Shown: positions 41,393-51,489, numbered from the stretch's first letter. The stretch is DNA of 64,000 nt from Bacillus sp. SLBN-46 (GCF_031453555.1 NZ_JAVIZM010000001.1:1060001-1124000); one strand, 5' to 3'. The notes: generated by a model not told the origin, from the sequence alone. Translations and numbers: made by a program.

Positions 41393-44119
41393 TTATTTCA
41401 CCCAAGCCCCGCTTGCACCCAGTTGATACCCTTGAATCGTTGTATTGTAGGCCATGCGGCCGTCGGAATAGAGGTAGTACCAGCTCGTCCCGACTTTTAC
41501 CCAGCCCGTCATCATAGCGCCGCTGTTGTTTAAGTAATACCAAGACAAACCGGACTTAAGCCAGCCCGTCATCATCGCTCCGTTGCCGTTTAAGTAATAC
41601 CAGGACGAGCCTGACTTGAGCCAGCCCATCTTCATGGCCCCGCTGCCTTCTAAGAAATACCAAGACGAACCGGACTTAAGCCAGCCCGTCTTCATAGCCC
41701 CACTGTTCTCTAGATAATACCAAGTTGCTCCTAATTGTAGCCACCCCGTCATCATCACGTTGTTACGATCAAAGTAATACCACTTGCCACCAATATTTTG
41801 CCAGCCAGTTACTAAATCCCCTTGAGCATTAAAATAGTACCAGTGATTATTAGCAAAAACCCAACCGACTACTACTGACATGGTCTTCTGAACCTTTACT
41901 ATTGTTTCTTGGCTCAAGTTACCGACTTTATCCATCGCGGTTATTCTAAGTTCAGTCCCCGCCTCTTGGGAAGGGATCTCTACAGCAAACCGGCCGTCCA
42001 CCGATGCTGCTGTTCCTGAACCAATCAGTGTACCATTCACTTTCACGTCAACCGTAGAACCAGCTTCCGCTTGGCCCGTCACAACAGTATCCTCATCATT
42101 TACTTCGTTCACAACGGGCTTAACTGGTGCGGTAAAATCTATGGTTAAAGCTTTCCAAGCATTCACCATTTTGCCGGTTTGAATTTTCCCTGACAAGGAG
42201 CCGAGTCTGTCCCCCGATGCTAGAATAATCGCTCGTAACTTTTCCGGTCCTGCGTCAGGATATTTCCCTGCCACTAGTGCAGCGACTCCTGAAACATGCG
42301 GAGCAGCCATTGAGGTACCATCCGCAAACGCGTAGGCACTTGCATAGGAGGTTTCCCCTGGAAAAACTAAATTTACCTTTGTCACAGAAGAATTGTTGGT
42401 GGCAATATAGTCTGCGTACGGGGCATAGCCCACGCTGTACGATGCTCCGTCATAAGCGGTCCCCGCTACACCTGTAACCCGGGCTCTCGTTTCACCCTCC
42501 GCTTTTATCGTGAGCGCAAGCGTATCCGTAACGAAGGAAGTGTCCTCGTTTTGATATAAAATATCTTGTCCACTTAATATCAGCGTTTTATTGCCATTTT
42601 TTAAAAATTGTCCTAAAGAACTAAGGTCAGTAGACGTTAAATTCGGTGTGTTTTCGCCTATGGCGTTTCCGGTAAACCAAATGACTGAATCGTAGCCGGA
42701 AAGCGTTGTATAGTTAGGACCATTCACCCCGGTTGCTACGGTCTTAAGGGTATAAGCCAATCCCGCATTTTTTAATAGAGTCGTATAGACATCCGCAAAA
42801 CTATCGCCGCCACTCGTAGATTCATCATCTTGTACCAATAAAATTTTAGAGGAAGAAGTTAAGCCAAGATAGCTGACTGCCTGATTAAAGGCCGCTTGTC
42901 TGTCCGTACTTGAAACATTTTCAAAGCCAAATCCGTTAAAAATGGCCTTGTAACTAGAGGCACGATTGTAAATCTGCGCCGCTGCCCCTTCTTCTATTTT
43001 TCTTGGTATTGTACTTAAGATGCCTGTCCCAGGTGCGGCAATATCTACACTGTTTACACCGAAGTTTGAGAAGTCTGCTAGATTGCCAGAAGAATCAATG
43101 GCCGCAACAGAAATCACTTTGGGGCTGTCATAGTTAGCAGGATAGCTAGGCACTTGATCGTTGTTTACCCCTTCGTTCCCAGCCGCGGCGACATAAAGCA
43201 TGGAAGATTTGTCGATGGCATCCTTTAGAGCCTGGTCATATTCAGGACCTGCCCAGCTGATATTGGTCACTCTTACGCCCATTTTATTGGCGTACTCAAC
43301 CGCTAGGATGGCATCCGCTGTGGTTCCGGAACCGTCTGGTCCAATAAACTTCAGCGACATAATTTTTACATTAGGAGCAATCCCAGTGATGCCGAGGCTA
43401 TTATTGTTTTTAGCCGCAATCGTTCCAGCCACATGCGTGCCATGGTCATCACCGTCCTCTGGATCAAAGGTAGTGGCATCATTATGGTAGAAATCCCAAC
43501 CATGTACATCATCGATATAGCCATTTTGGTCATCGTCAATGCCGTTACCAGCGATTTCAGCAGGATTCGTCCAAATGCTGTCCTTCAAATCTGGATGGTT
43601 CAAGTCGATACCTGTGTCAATCATACCAACAACCACCTGCTGTTGATTGACGCTTTTCGCGAACTCCTCCATTGCTTCAGGATAGTCGATATCGATATCG
43701 TTTACCTCGGAAGTGCCGGTAATGGCCTGTCCGGTATTATTTAATCCCCATAGTTTACTAAATCCAGGGTCATTAGGAAGAGCTGCAATCGTATATTTAT
43801 AGTTTGGTTGAACGTAAGCAACGGAGGGGTCCGTCTTTAATGTTTTTACTAGACTATCAATATTTGCTCCTTCGTCCACCTTCACAATTTCCGCACCAAT
43901 GGAATAGAGCTTCTTTTTTATTTTGAAGGGATGTTTCTTTTTAAAAGAAGCGGCCGCGTTGGTATTTTTATATTTAATAATTAATTCGTCTGCTTGATAG
44001 TTTACAAGAGTCTTTTCAGTAAAAGCTTCTTCTTTCGTTGCAGAAGCGTTGTTCGTGAAAAACGTTGAGGAGAAAAGTAATAATGACAGTGCTGAGACAA
44101 GCCATTTGCTCGGTTTCAA
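41393..44119 (-). CDS. Secreted subtilisin-like serine protease with inserted domain and cell-wall-binding repeats
   Basis: This 908-residue protein has a signal peptide (about 1-27), an inhibitor-type propeptide (about 40-115), and an S8 catalytic domain with Asp168 (MIDTGIDL), His226 (DHGTHVAGT), oxyanion Asn315 (AAAGNEG) and Ser603 (DGTSMAAPHVSG). About 225 residues (372-597) of Rossmann-like sequence are inserted between the Asn and Ser motifs. A bacterial Ig-like domain follows (about 665-745). Then come seven 20-residue repeats ending in WYYL/WYYF (752-890) of the choline-binding or glucan-binding type. It is probably attached to the cell wall. It is monocistronic. Autolysin processing or peptide scavenging are plausible roles. 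Confidence 0.92.
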   Translation of the reverse strand: MKPSKWLVSALSLLLFSSTFFTNNASATKEEAFTEKTLVNYQADELIIKYKNTNAAASFKKKHPFKIKKKLYSIGAEIVKVDEGANIDSLVKTLKTDPSVAYVQPNYKYTIAALPNDPGFSKLWGLNNTGQAITGTSEVNDIDIDYPEAMEEFAKSVNQQQVVVGMIDTGIDLNHPDLKDSIWTNPAEIAGNGIDDDQNGYIDDVHGWDFYHNDATTFDPEDGDDHGTHVAGTIAAKNNNSLGITGIAPNVKIMSLKFIGPDGSGTTADAILAVEYANKMGVRVTNISWAGPEYDQALKDAIDKSSMLYVAAAGNEGVNNDQVPSYPANYDSPKVISVAAIDSSGNLADFSNFGVNSVDIAAPGTGILSTIPRKIEEGAAAQIYNRASSYKAIFNGFGFENVSSTDRQAAFNQAVSYLGLTSSSKILLVQDDESTSGGDSFADVYTTLLKNAGLAYTLKTVATGVNGPNYTTLSGYDSVIWFTGNAIGENTPNLTSTDLSSLGQFLKNGNKTLILSGQDILYQNEDTSFVTDTLALTIKAEGETRARVTGVAGTAYDGASYSVGYAPYADYIATNNSSVTKVNLVFPGETSYASAYAFADGTSMAAPHVSGVAALVAGKYPDAGPEKLRAIILASGDRLGSLSGKIQTGKMVNAWKALTIDFTAPVKPVVNEVNDEDTVVTGQAEAGSTVDVKVNGTLIGSGTAASVDGRFAVEIPSQEAGTELRITAMDKVGNLSQETIVKVQKTMSVVVGWVFANNHWYYFNAQGDLVTGWQNIGGKWYYFDRNNVMMTGWLQLGATWYYLENSGAMKTGWLKSGSSWYFLEGSGAMKMGWLKSGSSWYYLNGNGAMMTGWLKSGLSWYYLNNSGAMMTGWVKVGTSWYYLYSDGRMAYNTTIQGYQLGASGAWVK

Positions 44120-44212
44120 TGTGCGAACCCCTTCCTAGTAAAATCGTCATGATGTCATATGACTCAGGGTATAATAAATATCAACATTTTAAAATGGTAA
44201 AATTTTAGCAGA

Positions 44213-44228
44213 GTGGGGGACTGTCCCC
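44213..44228. repeat. Short palindrome GGGGGACTGTCCCC
   Basis: This is the same core palindrome as at 4884-4912, here in the gap between the subtilase start and the bceB end. Confidence 0.5.
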
Positions 44229-44235
44229 GTTAGAC

Positions 44236-44273
44236 ACATTTAGGGTCAGACCCCATGTCTGACCCTAAAATGT
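44236..44273 (-). terminator. Terminator of the bce operon
   Basis: TTAGGGTCAGA (44240-44250) pairs with TCTGACCCTAA (44258-44268) just after the bceB stop. The GGGTCAGACCC motif is itself a short repeat frequent in bacilli. Confidence 0.7.
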
Positions 44274-46220
44274 TTATAGAGCTTCTTTTATTACTTTCTT
44301 ATAGTAGTTAACAGAGAGTACGCCGAAAATGGAGTATAGAGCGGTGTACATTACCATGACGATAATCATGGGTGTCCATAGCTCCGCTCCGAACAAAAAC
44401 CAGCCGGACTGGACGGCAAAGTAGCTATGAACCAGCCCTATCACTAACGGAATGCCGAAGCTAAACAATTGCTTCATTGTAATCCCTTTTGCTAGATCAC
44501 CCTGTGTAAAGCCAAGCTTTCTGAGAATCGTATAATTTGGCTGTTCTTCTTCACTTTCACCCATTTGTTTAAAATAAAGTATACAACCGGACGTAACCAA
44601 AAACGTTAGCCCTAGGAAGCCGACAATAAACATGACAAGCCCCATCTTCTTTTTCTGATCGTTACTCATTTCCAGGCGAGAGTCATAGCTCCGATTCTGA
44701 TCAAAATTCATGTCCTTAAATATCTTATTTGCCGCCTCTAATTGATCTTCATCTTTTATGGTCATTCCAATATATATAGAGGATTCTTTCTGAAGAGAAG
44801 GATCCGCATCTTTCTTTAATCGTTCGAAAATCGTTTCATCCACGATGGCTACGGGCTGACCGCCATTGGTGAAATACCATGAGATAAGGTGAAGATCCTT
44901 TAACCCTAAATAGTCCAGTGGAATGACCTCGGCTTTCCCTTTCAACTCAATTTTGCCTGATTCCTTCAGCGGTATGAACTTTTGCAATAAGTCGTTATAG
45001 CCAGTAAAGACGGTATCCTTTGGCTCAACATCAAGCCCAGAGACCGCTTGATCGCTAATCACTGAAATCGACATGCTCGTCGGATCCATTTTCATTCCTT
45101 CAAGCTTTGAATCCATGAGTGACTTCAGGTTGGAGTTGATTTGGACGACATCAATTTTCTTCTCACTAACCTTCATATTCTTTGTTTCAAGTTCTTTCTT
45201 AAATTGTCTAGCTGCATCTTTATTGGTAAAAGCAAAATCAGCAGCTACTTGATCTTTTGCTGTTTTCTCAGCTGAATAATAGGAGATGTAACTTAAGCAC
45301 AATAGAGCGATGGCAAGGGCGGAAACCGTCGTAATAATTGTTAACAAAAGAGCATTCGATTTCATCCGAAACATGATGGAAGAAAGAGAGAGGACCTCAT
45401 GAATGGTCAGATAACCGTCTTTCTTTTTACGAATGAGATGAAAGAGAAAGCTGACAGACCCTTTGTAAAAAAGATAGGTTCCGATAATCACCGATGCCAA
45501 AATCCCCGCCATCGCCAAGAATAGCTCCATCATGGCAGTGAAGTCCCCGGAAAACAATTTCGAGGAAAGGTAATAGCCGAAGACTATTAAGATGATTCCA
45601 GACGTCCCCATGATGATTTCCATCACCGACAGTTTGCTCGCTTTTCCTTCCGTAGACGAAAGGACTCTAAATAGTGCTAAAATATTTTGTCTTTTAATGA
45701 AGGCATAATTCATTAACATGATAATCAAATAAATCGCACAAAAGACGATAAGCGTTTGAACCAATGCCTGTGTGGAAAAGTGCAGGGTGGCAATCGCATC
45801 AACCTTCGTGATTTTAAATAAAATCATGATAATTATCTTTGAAACAGAGAAGCCAATAAAGATTCCGACGAGTAGAGAACTAAAATAAAGAATAAAGTTT
45901 TCAGCACTAAGAATATGGAAAATCCTGTTTTTGGTCATCCCGATTAATTGAAACAAGCCAATTTCCTTGCTGCGCCGTTTGAGAAAAATAGTGTTGGCAT
46001 ATAAAACGAAGATGCTTACAATCGCAACAAGCAGGATGGAGGCTGCCCGAATCGCTGCCGCACCCTTAATCGTTCCTCTAGTTTGATCCAATGCGGGGTC
46101 ATATTGCAGTGTGACAAACGAGAAATATAGGGCCACACTAAAAATTAACGCAAACACATAGAGAAAATAATTGTTAAGGTTCTTCTTGAGGTTACGAAGG
46201 ATGAGTTGATTAATGCTCAT
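44274..46220 (-). CDS. bceB: BceB-type peptide antibiotic ABC transporter permease
   Basis: This 648-residue FtsX-type permease has ten predicted helices and a large extracellular domain (about residues 310-520) between helices 7 and 8. That layout is diagnostic of Bce modules, which free lipid II intermediates from bacitracin-like peptides and signal to their histidine kinase. Recognisable stretches are [33 protein letters not shown] and [15 protein letters not shown], close to B. subtilis BceB. It overlaps the ATPase gene by 11 bases. It works with BceA and BceS at the membrane. Confidence 0.95.
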   Translation of the reverse strand: MSINQLILRNLKKNLNNYFLYVFALIFSVALYFSFVTLQYDPALDQTRGTIKGAAAIRAASILLVAIVSIFVLYANTIFLKRRSKEIGLFQLIGMTKNRIFHILSAENFILYFSSLLVGIFIGFSVSKIIIMILFKITKVDAIATLHFSTQALVQTLIVFCAIYLIIMLMNYAFIKRQNILALFRVLSSTEGKASKLSVMEIIMGTSGIILIVFGYYLSSKLFSGDFTAMMELFLAMAGILASVIIGTYLFYKGSVSFLFHLIRKKKDGYLTIHEVLSLSSIMFRMKSNALLLTIITTVSALAIALLCLSYISYYSAEKTAKDQVAADFAFTNKDAARQFKKELETKNMKVSEKKIDVVQINSNLKSLMDSKLEGMKMDPTSMSISVISDQAVSGLDVEPKDTVFTGYNDLLQKFIPLKESGKIELKGKAEVIPLDYLGLKDLHLISWYFTNGGQPVAIVDETIFERLKKDADPSLQKESSIYIGMTIKDEDQLEAANKIFKDMNFDQNRSYDSRLEMSNDQKKKMGLVMFIVGFLGLTFLVTSGCILYFKQMGESEEEQPNYTILRKLGFTQGDLAKGITMKQLFSFGIPLVIGLVHSYFAVQSGWFLFGAELWTPMIIVMVMYTALYSIFGVLSVNYYKKVIKEAL

Positions 46221-46971
46221 ATTGCACCCCGCCCAATACCCCTTGGGTTTTCATAATATCCTTGAAGAACGCCTGTCGCGACTGCTCCCCTTTAATCAAT
46301 TGTGTATACATCTGCCCGTCTTTAATAAAAATCACCCGGGAGCAATAACTGGCTGCCACAGGATCATGGGTAACCATGACGATAGTAGCCTGTCGTTTTT
46401 GGTTTAATTGGCTTAGCTTGTTTAACAAATCGGACGCAGATTTGGAATCGAGAGCACCCGTTGGTTCGTCAGCGAAAATAATGCTTGGTTCGTGAATATA
46501 CGCCCGGGCGGCAGAGGTCCGCTGTTTCTGCCCGCCAGAAATTTCATTCGGGTACTTATCCTTAAGCTCATAAATGCCGAGCTCGTTGGCGACTTGTGTA
46601 AATTTTTTATCAGCTTCTTGTTTGGACACTTTAGCAATCGATAGGGGTAATAGGATGTTTTCTTTAACTGTCAACGTATCGAGCAGGTTATATTCTTGAA
46701 AAATAAATCCTAAGTGGTGTTTGCGGAATTCTGCTAGTTGTTTTTCCTTTAAGGCTGTCATTTCCTTGCCCTCAATTTGGATGGATCCTTGACTGACTTG
46801 ATCAATCGACGATAGAACATTGAGCAAGGTTGTTTTTCCTGAACCTGACGCACCCATAATACTCACGAATTCGCCTTTCTCAATAGTTAAATCAATGCCT
46901 TTAAGCACTTCATGTTTATTAAATTTATTGCCGTAGCTTTTATAAATTTTGCTTGCTTGTAAAATGGTCAT
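46210..46971 (-). CDS. bceA: BceA-type ABC transporter ATPase
   Basis: This 253-residue ATPase has Walker [11 protein letters not shown]-loop [13 protein letters not shown], signature [15 protein letters not shown], Walker [14 protein letters not shown] and switch His in MVTHDPVA. Start 46971 ([14 protein letters not shown]) is typical for the family; GAAGGAG lies upstream. It powers BceB. A perfect TATAAT at 47008-47003 and a palindrome at 47058 lie upstream, so bceAB probably has its own inducible promoter, as in B. subtilis. Confidence 0.95.
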   Translation of the reverse strand: MTILQASKIYKSYGNKFNKHEVLKGIDLTIEKGEFVSIMGASGSGKTTLLNVLSSIDQVSQGSIQIEGKEMTALKEKQLAEFRKHHLGFIFQEYNLLDTLTVKENILLPLSIAKVSKQEADKKFTQVANELGIYELKDKYPNEISGGQKQRTSAARAYIHEPSIIFADEPTGALDSKSASDLLNKLSQLNQKRQATIVMVTHDPVAASYCSRVIFIKDGQMYTQLIKGEQSRQAFFKDIMKTQGVLGGVQYEH

Positions 46972-47002
46972 TCCAACACACACTCCTTCATTCGATAGCT
47001 TT

Positions 47003-47081
47003 ATTATAAAAGGAGGCGGAACTCGCATCCTTCGATTGGTCTAACAAAATAAGAGAAGCATGTGACAATGTTGTCACATGC
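47003..47081 (-). promoter_or_regulatory. Candidate bceAB promoter with BceR-type palindromic operator
   Basis: A perfect -10 TATAAT (47008-47003) lies 32 bases upstream of bceA. The palindrome GCATGTGACAA-TG-TTGTCACATGC (47058-47081) is centred about 73 bases upstream of the expected transcription start. It overlaps the stop of bceS and could alternatively act as a terminator stem for the bceRS message. Confidence 0.6.
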
Positions 47082-48078
47082 CTTGAAGATTGATGAACTC
47101 GTTTCTTTTTGGAAAACATAACGTAAAGTTTGTCCCTTCTTCAAGTGTGGACTGGACGTCAAACGTTATAAGTAAAGGTGCTGCCGCTTTTTTCGCTAAA
47201 TACAGACCCATCCCGGTGGCTTTGTTGTCATGATGATTTGTAGTGGAGGTAAAGCCTTTCTCAAATATGCGCGGCAAGTCCTTCGGATCAATGCCGCGAC
47301 CTAAGTCCCTTACTTCCAGGATTGTTTGGCCCTGTCGCTCGAAGCTGGCTAAGAGTATATCCGATTCCTCGCTATATTTTACCGCATTCGTTAAGAGTTG
47401 CCTGATGATAAAAGCGAGCCATTTGCTGTCAGTTAACACGGAGGATACCTGTAAATCAACGTCAAACCCCACTCCTTTTTGCAAACACCAGGATTGCAAT
47501 GCTCTAATCTCTGGAAAAATGACCGTTTTTAGATCTGTCTGTTCAATGTACAAATCATTTTCCATAAAAGGGATGCGCCGTTGGTGAAGCTGTTGGTCTA
47601 GAAGGTGGTGAATCCTCAGCCACTCGTAGGTTAGTTTCGCTTTAAGCGTGTCCTCGTTCATGTCCTCAATCATTAAATGCATCGCTGTTAATGGGGTCTT
47701 CACTTCATGAATCCAGGCGAGCAGTTCATCCTTTTCCACCTCTAGGGTGACTAGGTTTTGGGAGGCTTCTTGTTTCAAACGCCTGGTCTGGTTCATCATC
47801 GCTTGTTCAATTATTTTTTCAAAAGGGCTTTCGGCCGGTGTAATTGCCGAAACATCTAAATCTTGTTCCCATTCTTCCAGACTCTTAAAAAATTTAGTTT
47901 CTCTATGGAACCTGATGATCAAAAAAATAATAAAGATGATCTTTGATAAAAATACAATATACAGAATCGGTGTGAACGGGATTGCCGAATCAATCGAGGC
48001 GACAAACAGGAAGAAGGCATGAAGGCATACAAATAGAAGAATCCAGTTGCGCCTTTCAATTAAAAACTGTTTTATCAT
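47074..48078 (-). CDS. bceS: BceS-type intramembrane-sensing histidine kinase
   Basis: This 334-residue kinase has two close membrane helices (about 13-30 and 37-55) with almost no extracellular loop, the mark of intramembrane-sensing kinases. The phospho-acceptor region is ELLAWIHEVKTPLTAMHLM, and ATP-binding motifs are QLLTNAVKYS, VRDLGRGID and GMGLYLAKK. It senses drug through BceAB flux, not directly. It overlaps the bceR stop by four bases. Its stop lies within the palindrome at 47058. Confidence 0.93.
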   Translation of the reverse strand: MIKQFLIERRNWILLFVCLHAFFLFVASIDSAIPFTPILYIVFLSKIIFIIFLIIRFHRETKFFKSLEEWEQDLDVSAITPAESPFEKIIEQAMMNQTRRLKQEASQNLVTLEVEKDELLAWIHEVKTPLTAMHLMIEDMNEDTLKAKLTYEWLRIHHLLDQQLHQRRIPFMENDLYIEQTDLKTVIFPEIRALQSWCLQKGVGFDVDLQVSSVLTDSKWLAFIIRQLLTNAVKYSEESDILLASFERQGQTILEVRDLGRGIDPKDLPRIFEKGFTSTTNHHDNKATGMGLYLAKKAAAPLLITFDVQSTLEEGTNFTLCFPKRNEFINLQGM

Positions 48079-48767
48079 AAAAAGGATTCCTCTTCGACAG
48101 CCTTGTATCCCTGGCCGACCTTTGTTTCAATATACTGTCCGAGGTCAAGCTCCTCTAATTTTTTTCGCAAGCGATTGACGTTAACGGTTAAGGTATTGTC
48201 GCTAACAAAGCGCTCATCATCCCATAGGCTTTTGATTAAATCTTCCCGGCTGACGATTTTATTTTTTTGCTCAATGAGCAATTTTAAAATAAAAATTTCA
48301 TTCTTTGTCAGTTCCACCGTTCCCGTTTCATTACTGACCGTGTTGCGCGGATAATCGATCGTTGCCCCGCACCAGGTTTTGAGTTCAGTTTGGTCTGTAT
48401 TGTAATTGTACACACGGCGAAGAATCGCCTGTATTTTGGCAATGAGCACCTCAAAATGGAACGGCTTTTGAATGAAATCATCTGCGCCAAGCTGCATTGA
48501 CATCACCATATCGGTGGGATGGTCACGTGAGGATAGAAATAGAATCGGCACATTGGAATGGGCTCTAATCATACGGCACCAATGAAACCCATCGAATTTA
48601 GGCAATTGGATATCAATAATGACTAAGTCTGGATTGTGCTCGGTAAATTCCTGGAGCACCTTACTAAAGTCGGAAATCCCCACCACGTCGTAGGACCAGC
48701 CGATTAACCGTTCCTTTATTTCTTGGAATAGCGTTGTATCGTCTTCTATTAATAAGAGTTTAAACAT
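48075..48767 (-). CDS. bceR: BceR-type response regulator (OmpR family)
   Basis: This 230-residue regulator has a receiver domain with LLIEDD, phospho-acceptor Asp in LVIIDIQLPKFDGF and Lys in FIQKPFHFE. A winged-helix DNA-binding domain with SDNTLTVNVNRLRKKLEEL follows. Start 48767 follows GGTGAG; a TTG at 48779 is in frame. It heads the bceR-bceS-bceA-bceB set and likely activates bceAB at the palindrome upstream of bceA. Confidence 0.93.
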   Translation of the reverse strand: MFKLLLIEDDTTLFQEIKERLIGWSYDVVGISDFSKVLQEFTEHNPDLVIIDIQLPKFDGFHWCRMIRAHSNVPILFLSSRDHPTDMVMSMQLGADDFIQKPFHFEVLIAKIQAILRRVYNYNTDQTELKTWCGATIDYPRNTVSNETGTVELTKNEIFILKLLIEQKNKIVSREDLIKSLWDDERFVSDNTLTVNVNRLRKKLEELDLGQYIETKVGQGYKAVEEESFL

Positions 48768-48903
48768 ATTACTCACCAACTTTTTTCAAACATAGGTAAA
48801 TTGTATAGCAAATTTTTCCTGTAGGCTAGAGGTTTCCGTTGGCCATCCATTTGGAAAAATTAGTGTATAATAGGTTGAATATCGCAAATGGGAGACGAGA
48901 ATA

Positions 48904-50175
48904 TTGGAAAAACAGAATAGTAGGTATAGATGGGTGGTTTTTGCCACGGTTTTATTTGCTTACTTTATCATTGTGAGCCAACGAACAGCCCCGGGATTGA
49001 TTTCCGACCAATTAATGAAGGATTTCAACCTGACCGCATCCACCATCGGATTATTAGCAAGTATTCAATTTCTGGCTTACACCGGGCTGCAGATTCCGAT
49101 TGGAATCCTGTCCGACCGTTTTGGGCCTAACTTTTTTCTTGTTTTTGGAGCGCTTCTTAATGGGATTGGAACGCTGATTTATAGTTTGGCGCCGAATGAG
49201 TTTGTCCTTCTTTTTGCTCGCTTTTTAGCGGGAATTGGGGACGCGACTATATGGGTCAATTTGGTGTTAATTTTGAGCCAGTGGTTTAAGGTAAATGAGT
49301 TTGTCAAGCTGCTCGGTTTTGCGGGAATGGCGGGGAGCTTTGGGTTCCTGCTAGCGACCGTTCCGTATTCGGCCTGGATTGCTGAAGCCGGCTGGCGCCC
49401 CCCGTTTTTCACAACAGGTATTGTGTTATGTCTTGCAGGGATTCTTTTATATTATGTGTTGGAGAGAAAACCAAAGCAATTGTTTAAGAATGACCGTACG
49501 ACTGCTGGAAAAGTAAAGAAGGACCGCGAAAAAACGCTCGTTCTGTTACGGCGTATTTTTTCAGAACGGCAGGCATGGGCCACTTTTCTCTGTCACTTTG
49601 GAGTGGTTGGTACATATGTCGGTTTCATCGGCTCGTGGGCGGTACCTTACGGGATGCATGTCTATGGAATGACGCGTTCCGGTGCCAGTCAGCTTATAAT
49701 GATTGGGCTGTTTGGTGCTTTATTGGGTGCTCCGCTGACCAGCTGGATTTCAAGCCGCGTCGGATCGATCAAACGTCCATATATTGTGGTTCATTTGATT
49801 GTCCTGATATGTTGGACTTCGTTTCTTGTGTTAGACGGGAAGCCAACCTACTCTATGCTCGTTTTGATCTTTTTTCTGATTGGCTATGGGAATGGAGCGA
49901 GTGCATTAACGTTTGCTGTCGTTCGAAAGTCGTTTGATATTAAGGTAGTCGGTGTGGTTTCTGGGGTAGCAAATACCGGCGGTTTTCTAAGTGCCGTCCT
50001 GTTGCCAGGTATTTTTGGGAAGGTATTAGATCATTTTCATTCTTCTCCGCCTAATGTAGGCTATCATTACGGATTTATCATTCCAGTGATTTTTTCAGTT
50101 ATTGGTTTGATTGGGGGAGCCATGATCAAGGAACAACGCCGTGAAGCGAAACAGCGGAGTGAAGCCGTGGTTTAA
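48904..50175 (+). CDS. MFS transporter
   Basis: This 423-residue protein has 12 predicted helices and the MFS loop 2-3 motif GILSDRFGPNFFL. The N-terminal half contains VSQRTAPGLISDQLMKDFNLT, seen in prokaryotic anion or small-organic-molecule symporters. A charged loop of about 35 residues separates the halves. The TTG start follows GGGAGACGAG. Substrate is unknown. It lies opposite the bce operon and ends at its own terminator, so it is not evidently linked to neighbours. Confidence 0.88.
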   Translation: MEKQNSRYRWVVFATVLFAYFIIVSQRTAPGLISDQLMKDFNLTASTIGLLASIQFLAYTGLQIPIGILSDRFGPNFFLVFGALLNGIGTLIYSLAPNEFVLLFARFLAGIGDATIWVNLVLILSQWFKVNEFVKLLGFAGMAGSFGFLLATVPYSAWIAEAGWRPPFFTTGIVLCLAGILLYYVLERKPKQLFKNDRTTAGKVKKDREKTLVLLRRIFSERQAWATFLCHFGVVGTYVGFIGSWAVPYGMHVYGMTRSGASQLIMIGLFGALLGAPLTSWISSRVGSIKRPYIVVHLIVLICWTSFLVLDGKPTYSMLVLIFFLIGYGNGASALTFAVVRKSFDIKVVGVVSGVANTGGFLSAVLLPGIFGKVLDHFHSSPPNVGYHYGFIIPVIFSVIGLIGGAMIKEQRREAKQRSEAVV

Positions 50176-50195
50176 GACGCGGAGCGGAATTCGAA

Positions 50196-50232
50196 GCAGT
50201 GTGATTCTCATAAGGAATTACACTGCTTTTTT
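50196..50232 (+). terminator. Terminator of the MFS gene
   Basis: GCAGTGTGATTC pairs with GAATTACACTGC (one wobble) and is followed by TTTTTTG. Confidence 0.88.
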
Positions 50233-50338
50233 GTATTCAAGTAAAAGAATAGGAGAATATAGAAAAAAGTTAGGGAACAATACATTTAAATTACTGTTTG
50301 TTCTGGATTTACTATTTCAAACATCGGAGGAATACTGC

Positions 50339-51163
50339 TTGGATGTTGGGCCTTTGTCTTACATTTCTTTAATTATCCTATCAGTAGTGGCATTAAGCTT
50401 GGGGTACTGGAAATATCGAAATAGATTATTGTTTGTCCATTATTTTGCCGTATCAGGCTGGATTTTATTTTTCGATTATTTGATTTATACTTGGGGAAAA
50501 GCATATAGATACTATCCGAAAATAATTAAAGGAGAATTCGATTCCCATATGGGAGCTTTGGCGAATGCTCAAATTCTCCCCTCATTTGCCATTTTGTACA
50601 TTGCTTTTCAATGTAAATGGTATTGGAGTATTATTTTTGCCGGCTTCTTCACAGGGATAGAGTACTTATTTAAACATTTGGGAATATTTAAGGCGAATTG
50701 GTGGGAAGAATGGTATACCTTTTTATTGCTTGCTCCTTTTTTTTCGTTTTGTAAGCTTTGGTGGAGAAAATTCGCATGGAATCCTAAGAAGTGGATCGTC
50801 TTTTTTAGCATACTCTCGGTCTTTTATGTACTATATACCCAATTAAATGTTTTTTTATATGGAGTATTAAAAATAAGAACCATCCATGTGGAATGGATTG
50901 AACGGTTAAATCGCGAAAGTACAACAATTAATAGTCCGACTGGACTCCTATTTGGAACGATTGTTACTTTCTTATTCATTTCTAGGGCCCCAGGCTTTTG
51001 GTACTTTCTATCGATTCTTGCATTTCTTGCCTTTGATGTATGTTTAAAATTTGCTGGTATCGTTCGATCGGATAACATCGTATTAGATTCGATCCTTAGC
51101 TTTTGTACTTTTCTAATACCCTTGTTAATTGTGAAGTTTATTAGTAATAAAATAAAACTTTAA
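50339..51163 (+). CDS. Unknown integral membrane protein
   Basis: This 274-residue protein has about seven or eight hydrophobic helices and many Trp, Tyr and Phe residues. The TTG start at 50339 is chosen because GGAGGA lies seven bases upstream and the protein then begins just before its first helix. The frame is open to 50141, but that would cross the MFS terminator. Segments such as SGWILFFDYLIYTWGKAYRY and GIEYLFKHLGIFKANWWEEW resemble a Bacillus family of small membrane proteins of unknown role (CBO0543-like). I do not assign a function. Confidence 0.65.
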   Translation: MDVGPLSYISLIILSVVALSLGYWKYRNRLLFVHYFAVSGWILFFDYLIYTWGKAYRYYPKIIKGEFDSHMGALANAQILPSFAILYIAFQCKWYWSIIFAGFFTGIEYLFKHLGIFKANWWEEWYTFLLLAPFFSFCKLWWRKFAWNPKKWIVFFSILSVFYVLYTQLNVFLYGVLKIRTIHVEWIERLNRESTTINSPTGLLFGTIVTFLFISRAPGFWYFLSILAFLAFDVCLKFAGIVRSDNIVLDSILSFCTFLIPLLIVKFISNKIKL

Positions 51164-51280
51164 TGGGTTGGCAGGGTGGCCTAAGAATAAAAGTGAAAAC
51201 GGTAATTAAAAGTAATGGGCAAAAACCTGATGGAAATGAGGGTAAAAATAGAAATGGTGTATTTATATCTATTTTTTTAG

Positions 51281-51400
51281 AAAGAAGAAGCAAAAAGTAG
51301 AAGTAGCCAGGCTCTAGATCTACTTTTCTCAGGAAGAAGAAGCAAAAAGTAGAAGTAGGCAGGCTCTACAGCTACTTTTCAAAGAAAAAAACAGCTAAAA
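51281..51400. repeat. 52-bp tandem direct repeats with internal inverted arms
   Basis: Two full units, each starting GAAGAAGCAAAAAGTAGAAG, lie 52 bp apart, and a shorter degenerate third copy follows near 51385. In each unit AAAAGTAGA can pair with TCTACTTTT or a close variant. No ORF covers them. Confidence 0.65.
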
Positions 51401-51442
51401 GTATAAGTATCTTGTTGTATACGTACATAGGTAAATATAAAA

Positions 51443-51480
51443 GAGGCCGGATCCCAAACACATGGGTCCGGCCTCATCTT
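51443..51480. terminator. Strong bidirectional-looking terminator
   Basis: GAGGCCGGATCCC pairs with GGGTCCGGCCTC (one bulged T). It is followed by ATCTTT on the plus strand and by TTTTAT on the minus strand, where it lies 10 bases after the stop of the small gene at 51490. Confidence 0.8.
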
Positions 51481-51489
51481 TATTAAGGT

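Noticed and set aside
50141..50338. 66-residue N-terminal extension of the unknown membrane protein
   Set aside because: It overlaps the MFS gene and its terminator; a better TTG start with GGAGGA lies at 50339.
51281..51400. Possible CRISPR-like repeats
   Set aside because: Only two full units, no distinct spacers, internal inverted arms, and no cas genes nearby.
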